From Candidatus Methanophagales archaeon (lineage in GTDB: Archaea; Halobacteriota; Syntropharchaeia; Alkanophagales; Methanospirareceae): 32,193 nucleotides of DNA. A program made the translations under genes and the position numbers. Where the stretch lies: contig JANJFQ010000009.1 of the NCBI GenBank assembly GCA_025435355.1, positions 1 to 32,193 on the forward strand, written 5' to 3'. The notes beneath the pieces are model-generated. The model saw only the letters and a program-made list of their open reading frames with translations. It had not been told where the DNA came from and searched no databases. Below are positions 1 through 8,347 of this stretch, piece after piece. How positions within the stretch are numbered: the first letter of the stretch is position 1; the number at the start of each line of letters is the position of its first letter.

Positions 1-152
1 GGCTTTTTGTTAAATTTTTTGTATTTCTCTATCGCTTCCTGCCCATTTGTTGCCACGTCCAAAATGGTGTATTCCTTCTTCCTTTCTATCATTATCCTGT
101 ATAGCACCAGTATATCCGGGTCATCATCAACAAGAAATATTGTTTTAGTCAT
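1..152 (-). CDS. CheY-like response regulator receiver domain (N-terminal part; runs off the window edge)
   Basis: Minus-strand translation from ATG at 152: MTKTIFLVDDDPDILVLYRIMIERKKEYTILDVATNGQEAIEKYKKFNKK. It has the acidic VDDDP receiver start and is open at the window edge, so it is missing from the ORF track. Overlaps the stop of the next gene by 8 nt. Confidence 0.85.
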   Translation of the reverse strand, partial: MTKTIFLVDDDPDILVLYRIMIERKKEYTILDVATNGQEAIEKYKKFNKK

Positions 153-1239
153 TATCTCCTCCTTTTGGTTTAGGAATGATTATATTAAAGATGCTTCCCA
201 GCGCGTGGTCTCCCTTTACCCGGTCTTCTACCCAGACCCCACCACCATATCTGCTTACGAGCGTTTTCACCAGGTATAACCCGATTCCACTTCCACCCTC
301 ATATTTATGCCCTTTATGAAAACGTTTAAAGATTGCTTCCTTCGCTTCGTCCGGGACTCCTCTTCCTCTGTCTTCAACGCTTATCACGTAAAATTCTTTC
401 TCGTTTTTCGCATAATCTACAACGCCGATATCAATCTCGACTTTTGTAAATGGCGTGAATTTTATCGCATTATCTAATATATTGATGAATATGTCGTTTG
501 CAAAAGAATCCGCGAGGATATATTGTTTCTCTTCTGAAGGTATATAGTTTATTTCGACTTCTTTGTCCTTATGGTCTGCCTTTACACTATCAATGCTCTC
601 CTTGATTATGTCGGTTAAATCAATAGTTTTCAGCTCAGGTTCGATTTCCTGAATCTGTCTGAGTTTTCTTACATTTTCAATTAGCTTTGCACTCCTTTTA
701 ACCGCGGATAGCGCCTTCTCTGCATAATCCTTTTGTTCTTGTTCGCGGAGACCTGAATCTGATAGCGCACTAAGATAGCCCATTATTATTTGGTTTATGT
801 TATTTATGTCGTGTGCCATCAGGTCGTTATAAAATTCCGCCTTCTCTTTCAACACGAACACTTCTTGTTCTAATCTATTTTTATCAACCCCTCTCTTAAT
901 GATTTGTTTCAGGTCTTCCACATGATAAGGCTTCGGAATATAATCGTAGCAACCTTTCTCTATCGCCTCTATCGCCGTATCTAAGGAGGGATAGCCCGTG
1001 ATGATTATTCCAATCGTATGCGGATTGACTTTTTTTGCCGCCGCTATGACCTCCATGCCATCTTTTCCAGGCATCTTTAGATCTGCTAATACCACGTCGA
1101 AAATCTGCTTTTTCAGTAAATATATTGCTTCAAATCCGTCTTCTGCTGTTGTCACCTCATAACCTTCTTCTTTCAATATTGTTTTGGTGGTGACCAGAAA
1201 AGAGGGTTCATCATCAACTATGAGTATTTTTTCTTTCAT
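145..1239 (-). CDS. Hybrid response regulator-histidine kinase (REC + HisKA-like HDINN box + HATPase_c)
   Basis: ILIVDDEPSFL, VLADLKMPGKDG and PKPYH receiver motifs; H-box MAHDINNINQ; N/G boxes (NILDNAIKFTP, DRGRGVPDE, GGSGIGLYLVK). Confidence 0.9.
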   Translation of the reverse strand: MKEKILIVDDEPSFLVTTKTILKEEGYEVTTAEDGFEAIYLLKKQIFDVVLADLKMPGKDGMEVIAAAKKVNPHTIGIIITGYPSLDTAIEAIEKGCYDYIPKPYHVEDLKQIIKRGVDKNRLEQEVFVLKEKAEFYNDLMAHDINNINQIIMGYLSALSDSGLREQEQKDYAEKALSAVKRSAKLIENVRKLRQIQEIEPELKTIDLTDIIKESIDSVKADHKDKEVEINYIPSEEKQYILADSFANDIFINILDNAIKFTPFTKVEIDIGVVDYAKNEKEFYVISVEDRGRGVPDEAKEAIFKRFHKGHKYEGGSGIGLYLVKTLVSRYGGGVWVEDRVKGDHALGSIFNIIIPKPKGGDND

Positions 1240-2570
1240 TTTCTTCTCCCTTTCCTTTTCTCGTGTACGGGTAATGATATGATAAATGTTGTACCTTTTC
1301 CCACTTCGCTTTTGACTTCAATTCGCCCATTATGTCTTTGTATTACTCCGTAAGAGACCGACAAGCCCAAACCAGTGCCTTTACCGCCTTTCTTGGTGGT
1401 GAAGAAGGGGTCAAATATCTTATTCATTCTCTCTTCTGGTATCCCACAACCGGTATCGGTAAATTTTAGCTTAATCTCAGGCTCTCCCGTATGTTCTATT
1501 TGAGAATATGTTTTTATTGCTAATTCTCCACCTTCGGGCATGGACTCTAACGCATTTAGTATGATATTCAAAAACACCTGCTTAAGATGTTCCGGAGAAG
1601 CCATAGCATCAGGCAGTTTTGGGTCATAATGTTTAATTATTTTCACGTTACGATTGGCGATTTGGTTTTTTATGACCGCCAATATTTCATCAAGTGGAAC
1701 GTTGACGTTTGTAGGTCTCATAATCTCTTTTTTGGGGCGGTATAAATCCAAAAGCCGCCGAACAATACTCGCAATACGATTCACTTCTTGCTCTGCAATA
1801 TCTAAATATTCTTTTTTATGCTCGGATACCGAATCAGACAACAGATACAGACAGTTTTTTATTCCACCTAAGGGATTGTTTATTTCATGTGCAATATCAG
1901 CAGATAATCTACCAAGAGCTGCGAGTTTCTCTGATTGAATTAACTGTTCCTGAGCGGCTCTTAGTTCTTTATTAGCCTTTGAGACTTCTTTATTTAGCGA
2001 TATTAATCCGTAAAAGACCAGGAAAGCCATTCCAATAAGACTTAATCCAATCACCAGGCTTCCCCATAACATCCTCCATACCTCTAAATAAACTTCTTTA
2101 AGAGAGAAGCCCAACCAAACCGTATGACCACGATAACTGGGTGCTACAATGACTTTTATTTTCTCTACCTTATATATATCCTCTTTTATCACCGTTTTAT
2201 CCGTGGTGATTGCAGGGTTCCTGATGAACATACCTCGCTCTTCCAGTATATTGGATAAATAAATCTCACCAGTAGGCTTTACTATTCTACAATATACAAT
2301 ATCATCGGGTTCTGCTAATTTCCTCACTATTTCTCGTTTATGCGCGGGAACTGCGTGTACTTCTGCTGACCCGATGCTCATGGCTGCTGTCTCAGCTAAC
2401 AAAACTTTCTCTTCGATCGCGGATTCAATCATATACTCCTCCTCATTAATAATTGTCAGATAAGTTTGCACGCAGATAATGAAGATTAAAAAAATAAATA
2501 AGACGAAAAAGAGATTTAGATATGCTTCTCTGCTTTTGTCCTTCAACATATTACTGATTTTTTTATTCAT
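1236..2570 (-). CDS. Membrane sensor histidine kinase (two TM segments, HisKA, HATPase_c)
   Basis: N-terminal hydrophobic helix, extracellular region, second TM ([22 protein letters not shown]), [17 protein letters not shown]-box, [11 protein letters not shown]...[16 protein letters not shown]. 4-nt ATGA overlap with the downstream gene. Confidence 0.92.
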   Translation of the reverse strand: MNKKISNMLKDKSREAYLNLFFVLFIFLIFIICVQTYLTIINEEEYMIESAIEEKVLLAETAAMSIGSAEVHAVPAHKREIVRKLAEPDDIVYCRIVKPTGEIYLSNILEERGMFIRNPAITTDKTVIKEDIYKVEKIKVIVAPSYRGHTVWLGFSLKEVYLEVWRMLWGSLVIGLSLIGMAFLVFYGLISLNKEVSKANKELRAAQEQLIQSEKLAALGRLSADIAHEINNPLGGIKNCLYLLSDSVSEHKKEYLDIAEQEVNRIASIVRRLLDLYRPKKEIMRPTNVNVPLDEILAVIKNQIANRNVKIIKHYDPKLPDAMASPEHLKQVFLNIILNALESMPEGGELAIKTYSQIEHTGEPEIKLKFTDTGCGIPEERMNKIFDPFFTTKKGGKGTGLGLSVSYGVIQRHNGRIEVKSEVGKGTTFIISLPVHEKRKGRRK

Positions 2571-2581
2571 CTCATCCTTTC

Positions 2582-3538
2582 TTAATATCCAAATGCTGGA
2601 GACGAGCTGTGGTCTGCATACACAAGTGTTAGTTTTATGTTCTCGTCCATTCCTTCTATCTTCTTTATAAACTCTTCATTCCAATTACTCCAGCGGATAA
2701 GGCTATCTTTTGTAATCCTTCCACCTTTATTGAAAGGCACGATGGTGATTGGGGTGATTACACGGTCATCTAAATATTCGGCTAATTCCCATTGCGCAAG
2801 TACCACCGGGTCGTACATTCTTACTATTTTCCCTAACTCATCCACCGTGACGTGGTCTACATGCCCGTGTGTCAGTAATATCAGGTCAACATCCTCGAAA
2901 TCCGCGAAATCTTTGCATTCAGCAGGGCAGTCGGGATTTGCTTCCAGCCATGGGTCTATCATAATTCTCGTGCCGTTCACCGACTCGATGAAAAAAGAGG
3001 CATGCCCCAGCCAGAGAAATTTTATACCCTCTATTTCACGCCAAGCGCCGTATTCCAAAACGATAGGTTCTGCTCTTGTTTCTCCTCTATCTCTGAATTC
3101 TTTTACTCCTGCTACGAACTCAGTTGCATTTTGTGTCATCTCAGCAAAAGCATGGTAGTGATGGGGTACTACGAACTTCGGATTTATCAGTGTAGTAGCG
3201 TATGCTGCATCCTTTGAATCCATTGTATAAAAGTTTCCAATGGGTAGAAAAGCAATGTCTGGCTTGTAGTAGTCGCCTATGATAAATTTCATATCTCCGA
3301 AAAGGGCGGTATCGCCAGCAAAGTAAAGTTTCACTCCGTTCTCAAATTCAATCACGTAGCCATTGGAAGTCCCCGTGTAAATCGGTCCTTCAAATCTAAC
3401 GCCTTCTATCGGAACTTCCGACGTAACTATTTCTATCCTATCCTTTGTCGCTCGCTGATATCCTGCAAATGAAATAATAAGCGAAGCCACGGAAATCACT
3501 ACAATTATTCCTATTGCTATCCCTATTTTTTTATCCAT
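2582..3538 (-). CDS. Membrane-anchored metallo-beta-lactamase-fold hydrolase (UPF0173-like), circularly permuted
   Basis: N-terminal TM anchor. FAGDTALFGDM...LPIGNFYTM...VVPHHYHAF (normally C-terminal half) precedes FLWLGHASFFIES...IDPWL...LLTHGHVDHVT...YADHSSS (normally N-terminal half) in one continuous ORF. Confidence 0.88.
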   Translation of the reverse strand: MDKKIGIAIGIIVVISVASLIISFAGYQRATKDRIEIVTSEVPIEGVRFEGPIYTGTSNGYVIEFENGVKLYFAGDTALFGDMKFIIGDYYKPDIAFLPIGNFYTMDSKDAAYATTLINPKFVVPHHYHAFAEMTQNATEFVAGVKEFRDRGETRAEPIVLEYGAWREIEGIKFLWLGHASFFIESVNGTRIMIDPWLEANPDCPAECKDFADFEDVDLILLTHGHVDHVTVDELGKIVRMYDPVVLAQWELAEYLDDRVITPITIVPFNKGGRITKDSLIRWSNWNEEFIKKIEGMDENIKLTLVYADHSSSPAFGY

Positions 3539-3778
3539 TTTTACATCCCTTTTAAAAAATTAATATCTAATAAAACTATCACGTATTATTAATTTTATTT
3601 AAATTGCCGAAAATTTTTTGTTACTCTCTGGCGGGGTGATGATGATGAACAAAAAATGTCAAATGTATTAAACTATTTTTTCACACACTTTCAAAAAATT
3701 TGGCAGTTACTGTAAAAAAAACAGCAACAAGCCGGAATATTTATAAGGCGAAGAAAGAAAAAGTTATAACGTCCAAAA

Positions 3779-4225
3779 ATGAAAGGCAACCCGGCGGAGA
3801 TCCTGCTTGTTGAAGATGAGGCGGCGCATGCAATGCTTACAATGCGCGCAATTGAAGATGCAAAGATTGCGAATGAGATTCATTGGGTAGCTGATGGTGA
3901 GGAAGCAATGAACTATCTCTTCCGTCGTGGCGAATACGCAGATAAGAAAAAAAGTCCTCGTCCTGATTTAATTCTTCTCGACTTGCGACTTCCTAAACTC
4001 GATGGTCATGAAGTGCTGAAGGCGATAAAAGAATCTGGTGATTTGAAGCATATACCCGTAGTAGTGCTTACCACTTCGGAAAGCGAAGGTGATTTGGCCA
4101 TGGCATACAGCAATTATGTCAACAGTTATCTTGTAAAACCCATAGACTTCGGTGAGTTCTCAGAAATGATACGCGAACTGGGTTTTTATTGGCTTATATG
4201 GAACAGGCATCCATGGAGAGGTTGA
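3779..4225 (+). CDS. Rcp1-like single-domain response regulator
   Basis: EILLVEDEAAHAMLTMRAIEDAKIANEIHWVADGEEAMNYLFRRGEYAD...PDLILLDLRLPKLDGHEVLK...PVVVLTTSE...VKPID...LGFYWLIWN. Confidence 0.92.
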   Translation: MKGNPAEILLVEDEAAHAMLTMRAIEDAKIANEIHWVADGEEAMNYLFRRGEYADKKKSPRPDLILLDLRLPKLDGHEVLKAIKESGDLKHIPVVVLTTSESEGDLAMAYSNYVNSYLVKPIDFGEFSEMIRELGFYWLIWNRHPWRG

Positions 4226-4226
4226 A

Positions 4227-4664
4227 TCAAACGAGCGAAATTATAGCATCTAATAGCCCCTCCATCTTTCCTCTCTTTTGAACAATAAACGCGGATTTTA
4301 GAATGTAACTTTTAACTCCCTCCTCGTATGTCCTGATTATATCTTCATCCCTCTCTGAAGCTGTAAGAACTACGACAGGAATATCTTTGATTTCTTCTTC
4401 CTGCTTTATTTGCTCCAGCACCTCTATTCCATCAAGCTTTGGCAGACGCAGGTCAAGCAGGATTACGTCCGGCTTCGGATACTTCTTTTCATCGGCGTAA
4501 TCGCCCCGGTTATAGAGGAAATCAAGTGCCTCTTCTCCATCTCTTGTAACAAAAACCATGTTTCTCAGCCTACTTTCCTTTAAAACCTTCTTTATAATAA
4601 GCACATGCTCCTCCAAATCTTCTATAAGCAATATCTTTATCTCTTTTTCTTCTCTTTCTTTCAT
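4227..4664 (-). CDS. Rcp1-like single-domain response regulator, paralog of the 3779-4225 gene
   Basis: KILLIEDLEEHVLIIKKVLKESRLRNMVFVTRDGEEALDFLYNRGDYADEKKYPKPDVILLDLRLPKLDGIEVLE; convergent, 1 bp from the neighbouring stop. Confidence 0.9.
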   Translation of the reverse strand: MKEREEKEIKILLIEDLEEHVLIIKKVLKESRLRNMVFVTRDGEEALDFLYNRGDYADEKKYPKPDVILLDLRLPKLDGIEVLEQIKQEEEIKDIPVVVLTASERDEDIIRTYEEGVKSYILKSAFIVQKRGKMEGLLDAIISLV

Positions 4665-4667
4665 TTT

Positions 4668-5051
4668 CTATCTCTTCTTCAATACACCCCCTATACGTGC
4701 TTCGATTTCTTCCGCGGAGAATGGCTTCCTCAAATATCCCTTTATTCCTGCTTTCACTGCTTTCACTATTAAATCAGGCGTATCTGAGGATTCCGCAACC
4801 ATCAGGATAACAATGGCAGAGGAATTCTCTGTTTCTATAATGCGCGTTGCCTCGATACCTTCTATATCCTTTAATGCCGCATCTACGAGCATAATATCCG
4901 GCTTCAGTTTCATATATTTATCTATTGCTTCTTTTCCATCTTTAGCTGTGCCAATGACCTCGAAACCAAGTTTTTCCAATACCGTAGTGAGCATGATACA
5001 TATAAATGAAGAACTATCAGCTATCAATACCCTCATCCTCTCCTTATCCAT
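4668..5051 (-). CDS. CheY-like response regulator receiver protein
   Basis: RVLIADSSSFICIMLTTVLEKLGFEVIGTAKDGKEAIDKYMKLKPDIMLVD...RKPFSAEEI. Confidence 0.88.
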   Translation of the reverse strand: MDKERMRVLIADSSSFICIMLTTVLEKLGFEVIGTAKDGKEAIDKYMKLKPDIMLVDAALKDIEGIEATRIIETENSSAIVILMVAESSDTPDLIVKAVKAGIKGYLRKPFSAEEIEARIGGVLKKR

Positions 5052-5094
5052 TGTATCCTTTATCTCCTTTATAATCCTAGTATAAAAGCTTTTC

Positions 5095-5937
5095 TTAAAA
5101 GAAAAATAAGCATAATAATATCACGGGTATCCATTCGCCGTCAACGAGCAAATCCAGTGATTTCCCTATTTTTAGACCTTCTTCTTTGCAAAAATGTATA
5201 ATGTACCAGTATCCATATGCGATGGCGAAGATTAAAACGAAGAGATGTTGGTGAAAAAAGCCCGAGAGATAAGAAATTGCGAGCCATGGTATGAATGTTG
5301 AGTTAAGAACAAGAAGAAGGTTTTTCGTTTTTCGCCTTCCAAAAACTACCGGGATTGTTCGCACGCCGCATATTCTATCGCCTTTGATGTCTCGAACGTC
5401 GAATAAAAGCGAGTTTATAACGCTTTTAGTAAAAAAGAAATAAAAAACAAAAACAATCTGTATAAAGTATTTTTCTGGTAAGCAAATTGCAGGAAGGAAA
5501 GTTGAACATACGCCCCAACTAAATGCTACGATTAAATTTTTCATGCCGAGCATATCTTTTAACCGAGGAAGGTTAGATGATACTCTTACACTGTAAATAA
5601 TCCCTGTGAATAGTGGAAAAAGAAGAATTGGTACACATAAAATATCTTGCAAAACACCCAAAAATAGAGAAATCATAAGCGAAAATAACAAAAAACTTGC
5701 GATAATATGCTCTTTTCCTTTGATAAATTTCGTCCGTTCTGGGACATTAATAGTATCTTCTTTCCGGTCTGTTAGTTTGTTAAGTCCATATATGCTAAAG
5801 GTCACAAAAAAAAAGCTGAGTAGTATATCCAAAATTGGAGTTGTATTAAACAATAAAAATGAGAAATAAAGTTCTAAAATGCTGTTTATCGATAGAAAAA
5901 TAGAAGTCGATAAAAGGAATATAATAAGCTTATTCAT
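5095..5937 (-). CDS. UbiA-superfamily prenyltransferase (integral membrane)
   Basis: Polytopic hydrophobic protein with NKLTDRKED (first Asp motif) and DVRDIKGDRICGVRTIPVVFG (second Asp motif). Confidence 0.8.
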   Translation of the reverse strand: MNKLIIFLLSTSIFLSINSILELYFSFLLFNTTPILDILLSFFFVTFSIYGLNKLTDRKEDTINVPERTKFIKGKEHIIASFLLFSLMISLFLGVLQDILCVPILLFPLFTGIIYSVRVSSNLPRLKDMLGMKNLIVAFSWGVCSTFLPAICLPEKYFIQIVFVFYFFFTKSVINSLLFDVRDIKGDRICGVRTIPVVFGRRKTKNLLLVLNSTFIPWLAISYLSGFFHQHLFVLIFAIAYGYWYIIHFCKEEGLKIGKSLDLLVDGEWIPVILLCLFFF

Positions 5938-5942
5938 AACTT

Positions 5943-6119
5943 AACCGCTTTTGATATTTAACGATGGTGCTTATAAAATGCGTCTTCTTATGACAGAGCT
6001 CTTCTAACATAAGACCTATAACTCATTACTCTGTTCCTATGCCTAGTCATCGGCGAACAACCCATACTAAAAAACGCTCTCATTAACAGCAAGAGCAATT
6101 TTTACACCTTTTTCCATCA
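5943..6119 (-). pseudogene. Degenerate 3' fragment of a FilR1-type wHTH regulator, tandem copy of the gene at 6126-6998
   Basis: Minus-strand translation gives GVKIALAVNESVF*YGLFADD*..., matching DVKIALTITDTAFNLGLFTNEGVYDYN of the intact gene. DNA alignment runs through ttttgatatttaacgatggtgcttataaaatg versus ttttgatagttgacggtagtacttatacaatg. Several in-frame stops. Confidence 0.8.
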
Positions 6120-6125
6120 CCATCA

Positions 6126-6998
6126 CTAGATCCCGTCAACCTTTTTTGATAGTTGACGGTAGTACTTATACAATGTTCTCCCCCATAAGAGCCCCTTTTT
6201 ATCATAACCTACCAAGTCTCTATTATAGTCATATACTCCTTCATTAGTGAACAATCCAAGATTAAAAGCAGTGTCGGTAATAGTGAGGGCTATTTTTACA
6301 TCTTCGTTTATCACCAATGAAGTAAAGTTTGGCTGACGTAAAAGTTTTTTAAGTACTCCTTCTGCTACCGCTAATGTCTTATTCAATACCTTATCAGTAA
6401 ATATAAGCTCTACCTCAATCCCTTTTCTTATTGCCAATTTTTCGATTATTGCGGGATACTCTGGATGAAAAATGGGAGAAATGCCTTTCACATCGTTAGC
6501 AGTTTCAAGTATTTGCAGAAAGGTCGCATGTGCTTTGAAAATGTCAGTAGGTGTATCCTCTAATAGAATAGAATTATTTAAATCCCCGATCTTCTCAAGT
6601 AAAGGCTCTGGAATACCGCTGAGGTCATGTTCAAGCCAGAAGTCCTCGTGCTTCTTCAATACCTCAATCGCATCTACGAAATCGCTTAATTTTAACGCTA
6701 TAACCTCGCCGATTTTCGTTAGCGCGTAATATCTTTTTTCATTTTCAAAAACGAGTCTATTCTTTTCGAGCTCCCTTAATGCGTGTATTGCGGTTGTAGA
6801 ACTTACTCCCAGTTCTTCTCGTAATTCGCTTAGCGGTTTCTTACCTGCCTGTAAAGAGATAAAGATAGACTTTCTCAGGTCAGAGCAAGTAGCGAGTCGA
6901 AGCGTATTTTGCATACGCTTCGGTTTATTTTCTCTATCCATACCTGACTTCAGCATTACTTCTTCTCCACCCATTCCGACTACTTCGCTCTCTACCAT
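6126..6998 (-). CDS. Winged-helix transcriptional regulator with FilR1/DUF1724-like effector domain (COG4742-type)
   Basis: LRKSIFISLQAGKKPLSELREELGVSSTTAIHALRELEKNRLVFENEKRYYALTKIG wHTH, followed by the LVINEDVKIALTITDTAFNLGLFTNEGVYD C-terminal region typical of archaeal FilR1-like regulators. Confidence 0.82.
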   Translation of the reverse strand: MVESEVVGMGGEEVMLKSGMDRENKPKRMQNTLRLATCSDLRKSIFISLQAGKKPLSELREELGVSSTTAIHALRELEKNRLVFENEKRYYALTKIGEVIALKLSDFVDAIEVLKKHEDFWLEHDLSGIPEPLLEKIGDLNNSILLEDTPTDIFKAHATFLQILETANDVKGISPIFHPEYPAIIEKLAIRKGIEVELIFTDKVLNKTLAVAEGVLKKLLRQPNFTSLVINEDVKIALTITDTAFNLGLFTNEGVYDYNRDLVGYDKKGLLWGRTLYKYYRQLSKKVDGI

Positions 6999-7053
6999 TG
7001 CTTATAGACGTCATTTTAAATAAACGTTGGTTATATAGTTAATGAAATGAAAT

Positions 7054-7072
7054 ATTGCTCAATTTAAGCAAT
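7054..7072. promoter_or_regulatory. Palindrome ATTGCT-N7-AGCAAT in a divergent promoter region (candidate operator)
   Basis: attgctcaatttaagcaat, located between the minus-strand TATA-like element (~7030-7037) for the wHTH gene and the plus-strand TATA-like cttatata (~7092-7099) for the RR-HK. Confidence 0.45.
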
Positions 7073-7132
7073 GTTGTTGGGGTATAGAAACGCTTATATA
7101 CACCTTCGGCAAAGCTACTATTGTGTTCTAAA

Positions 7133-8347
7133 ATGGAAGAGGCATCCCCGGCGGGGGAAGAAACGGAGAAGAATGGAAGCGGAAGCATGGCTGACTCGAA
7201 CGAACCAGATGTGCGAGCTAAGACTGTTTTACTGGTTGAGGATGAAGAAGCGCATGCTGAGCTTATCCACAGAACATTCGAGCAGAACGGCTCAGAATGG
7301 GACATTCATCATGTTGTAAGCATCCGCGACGCTTTAAAATGGCTGGAAGAGAATAAAAAACCTTCACTCGTCATCGCGGATTATCGCCTGCCTGATGGCA
7401 CGGGCTTGGACCTTGCTAAGGGAGCGACGAGTGCTGAAAAAGTTGGCTTCCCGCTTATCATCCTCACAGGTTTTGGCTCCGAACGATTGGCAGTTCGCTC
7501 CCTCAAATCAGGCGCCATGGATTATATAGTGAAGGGCGCAGAAGGGATACATGAACTGCCATCTACGGTGGGGCGTGCAATTCGTGAATGGGGGAATATC
7601 ATCGGGTTGAAGCGAGCGGAGGAAGAGTTTGGGAGATATGTGAAGGATTTGGAACGAGCGAACCAGGATCTGGACGATTTCGCAGTCACGGTATCACATG
7701 ACTTAAAAGCACCTCTACGCACTATCCAGGCTTTTAGCATGCTCCTCATGGAAGATTATGCAGATGCGCTCGATGAAACAGGACGAGGATATTTAGATAA
7801 AGTGAGAAAAGCAGCAGAAAGGATGAGTTTGCTAATTGAAGACCTCCTAAAATTGAGTCGTGTTGGGCGAAAATTCACCGAGCTGGAAAAAGTTGATCTG
7901 AATGCGCTGTTGGAGGAAATAAAAGCGGATTTAAAGGTACGAATCGAGGAACGAAGCGGAGAAGTTGTGGTAGAAAAGTTGCCCGGCATTTTCACGCAGC
8001 GTGTCTGGATGAAGGAACTGCTCACGAATCTTATTGACAATGGATTGAAGTTCAATAAGTCGGATAAGCCAAAAGTAGAGATTAGTTGTGAAGAGAGTGA
8101 GAAAAGTTACCTGTTCAAGGTGAAAGATGACGGTATTGGGATCGAAGAGAAATATCAAGCTAATATCTTTAATCTCTTTGAAAGGTTGCATTCACAGTCT
8201 GAATATGAAGGCACGGGTGCAGGATTGGCAATTTGCAAGAAGATCGTAGAAGAACTTGGCGGGACTATCCGGGTTGAAAGCAAATCCGTGGAGGAAGGCA
8301 GCACGTTTTTCTTTACCATACCCAAGAATTTCACACAAAAGGAGTGA
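7133..8347 (+). CDS. Hybrid response regulator-histidine kinase (REC + HisKA + HATPase_c)
   Basis: KTVLLVEDEEAHAELIHRTFEQ, VIADYRLPDGTGLDL, DFAVTVSHDLKAPLRTIQAF, LIDNGLKFN, KDDGIGIEEKY, GTGAGLAICKKIVEELGG. The ORF opens at TTG 7121; the ATG at 7133 is preferred. Confidence 0.92.
   Translation: MEEASPAGEETEKNGSGSMADSNEPDVRAKTVLLVEDEEAHAELIHRTFEQNGSEWDIHHVVSIRDALKWLEENKKPSLVIADYRLPDGTGLDLAKGATSAEKVGFPLIILTGFGSERLAVRSLKSGAMDYIVKGAEGIHELPSTVGRAIREWGNIIGLKRAEEEFGRYVKDLERANQDLDDFAVTVSHDLKAPLRTIQAFSMLLMEDYADALDETGRGYLDKVRKAAERMSLLIEDLLKLSRVGRKFTELEKVDLNALLEEIKADLKVRIEERSGEVVVEKLPGIFTQRVWMKELLTNLIDNGLKFNKSDKPKVEISCEESEKSYLFKVKDDGIGIEEKYQANIFNLFERLHSQSEYEGTGAGLAICKKIVEELGGTIRVESKSVEEGSTFFFTIPKNFTQKE

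Noticed and set aside
3632-3671. Nine-codon ORF (ATGATGATGAACAAAAAATGTCAAATGTATTAA) behind a GGGGTG Shine-Dalgarno-like sequence between the MBL gene and the response regulator
   Set aside because: Too short and in AT-rich spacer DNA; no way to support translation without ribosome profiling or conservation.
7039-7305. Minus-strand ORF 7039-7305 and plus-strand ORF 7071-7319
   Set aside because: Overlap the N-terminus of the RR-HK in other frames; no domain signal.
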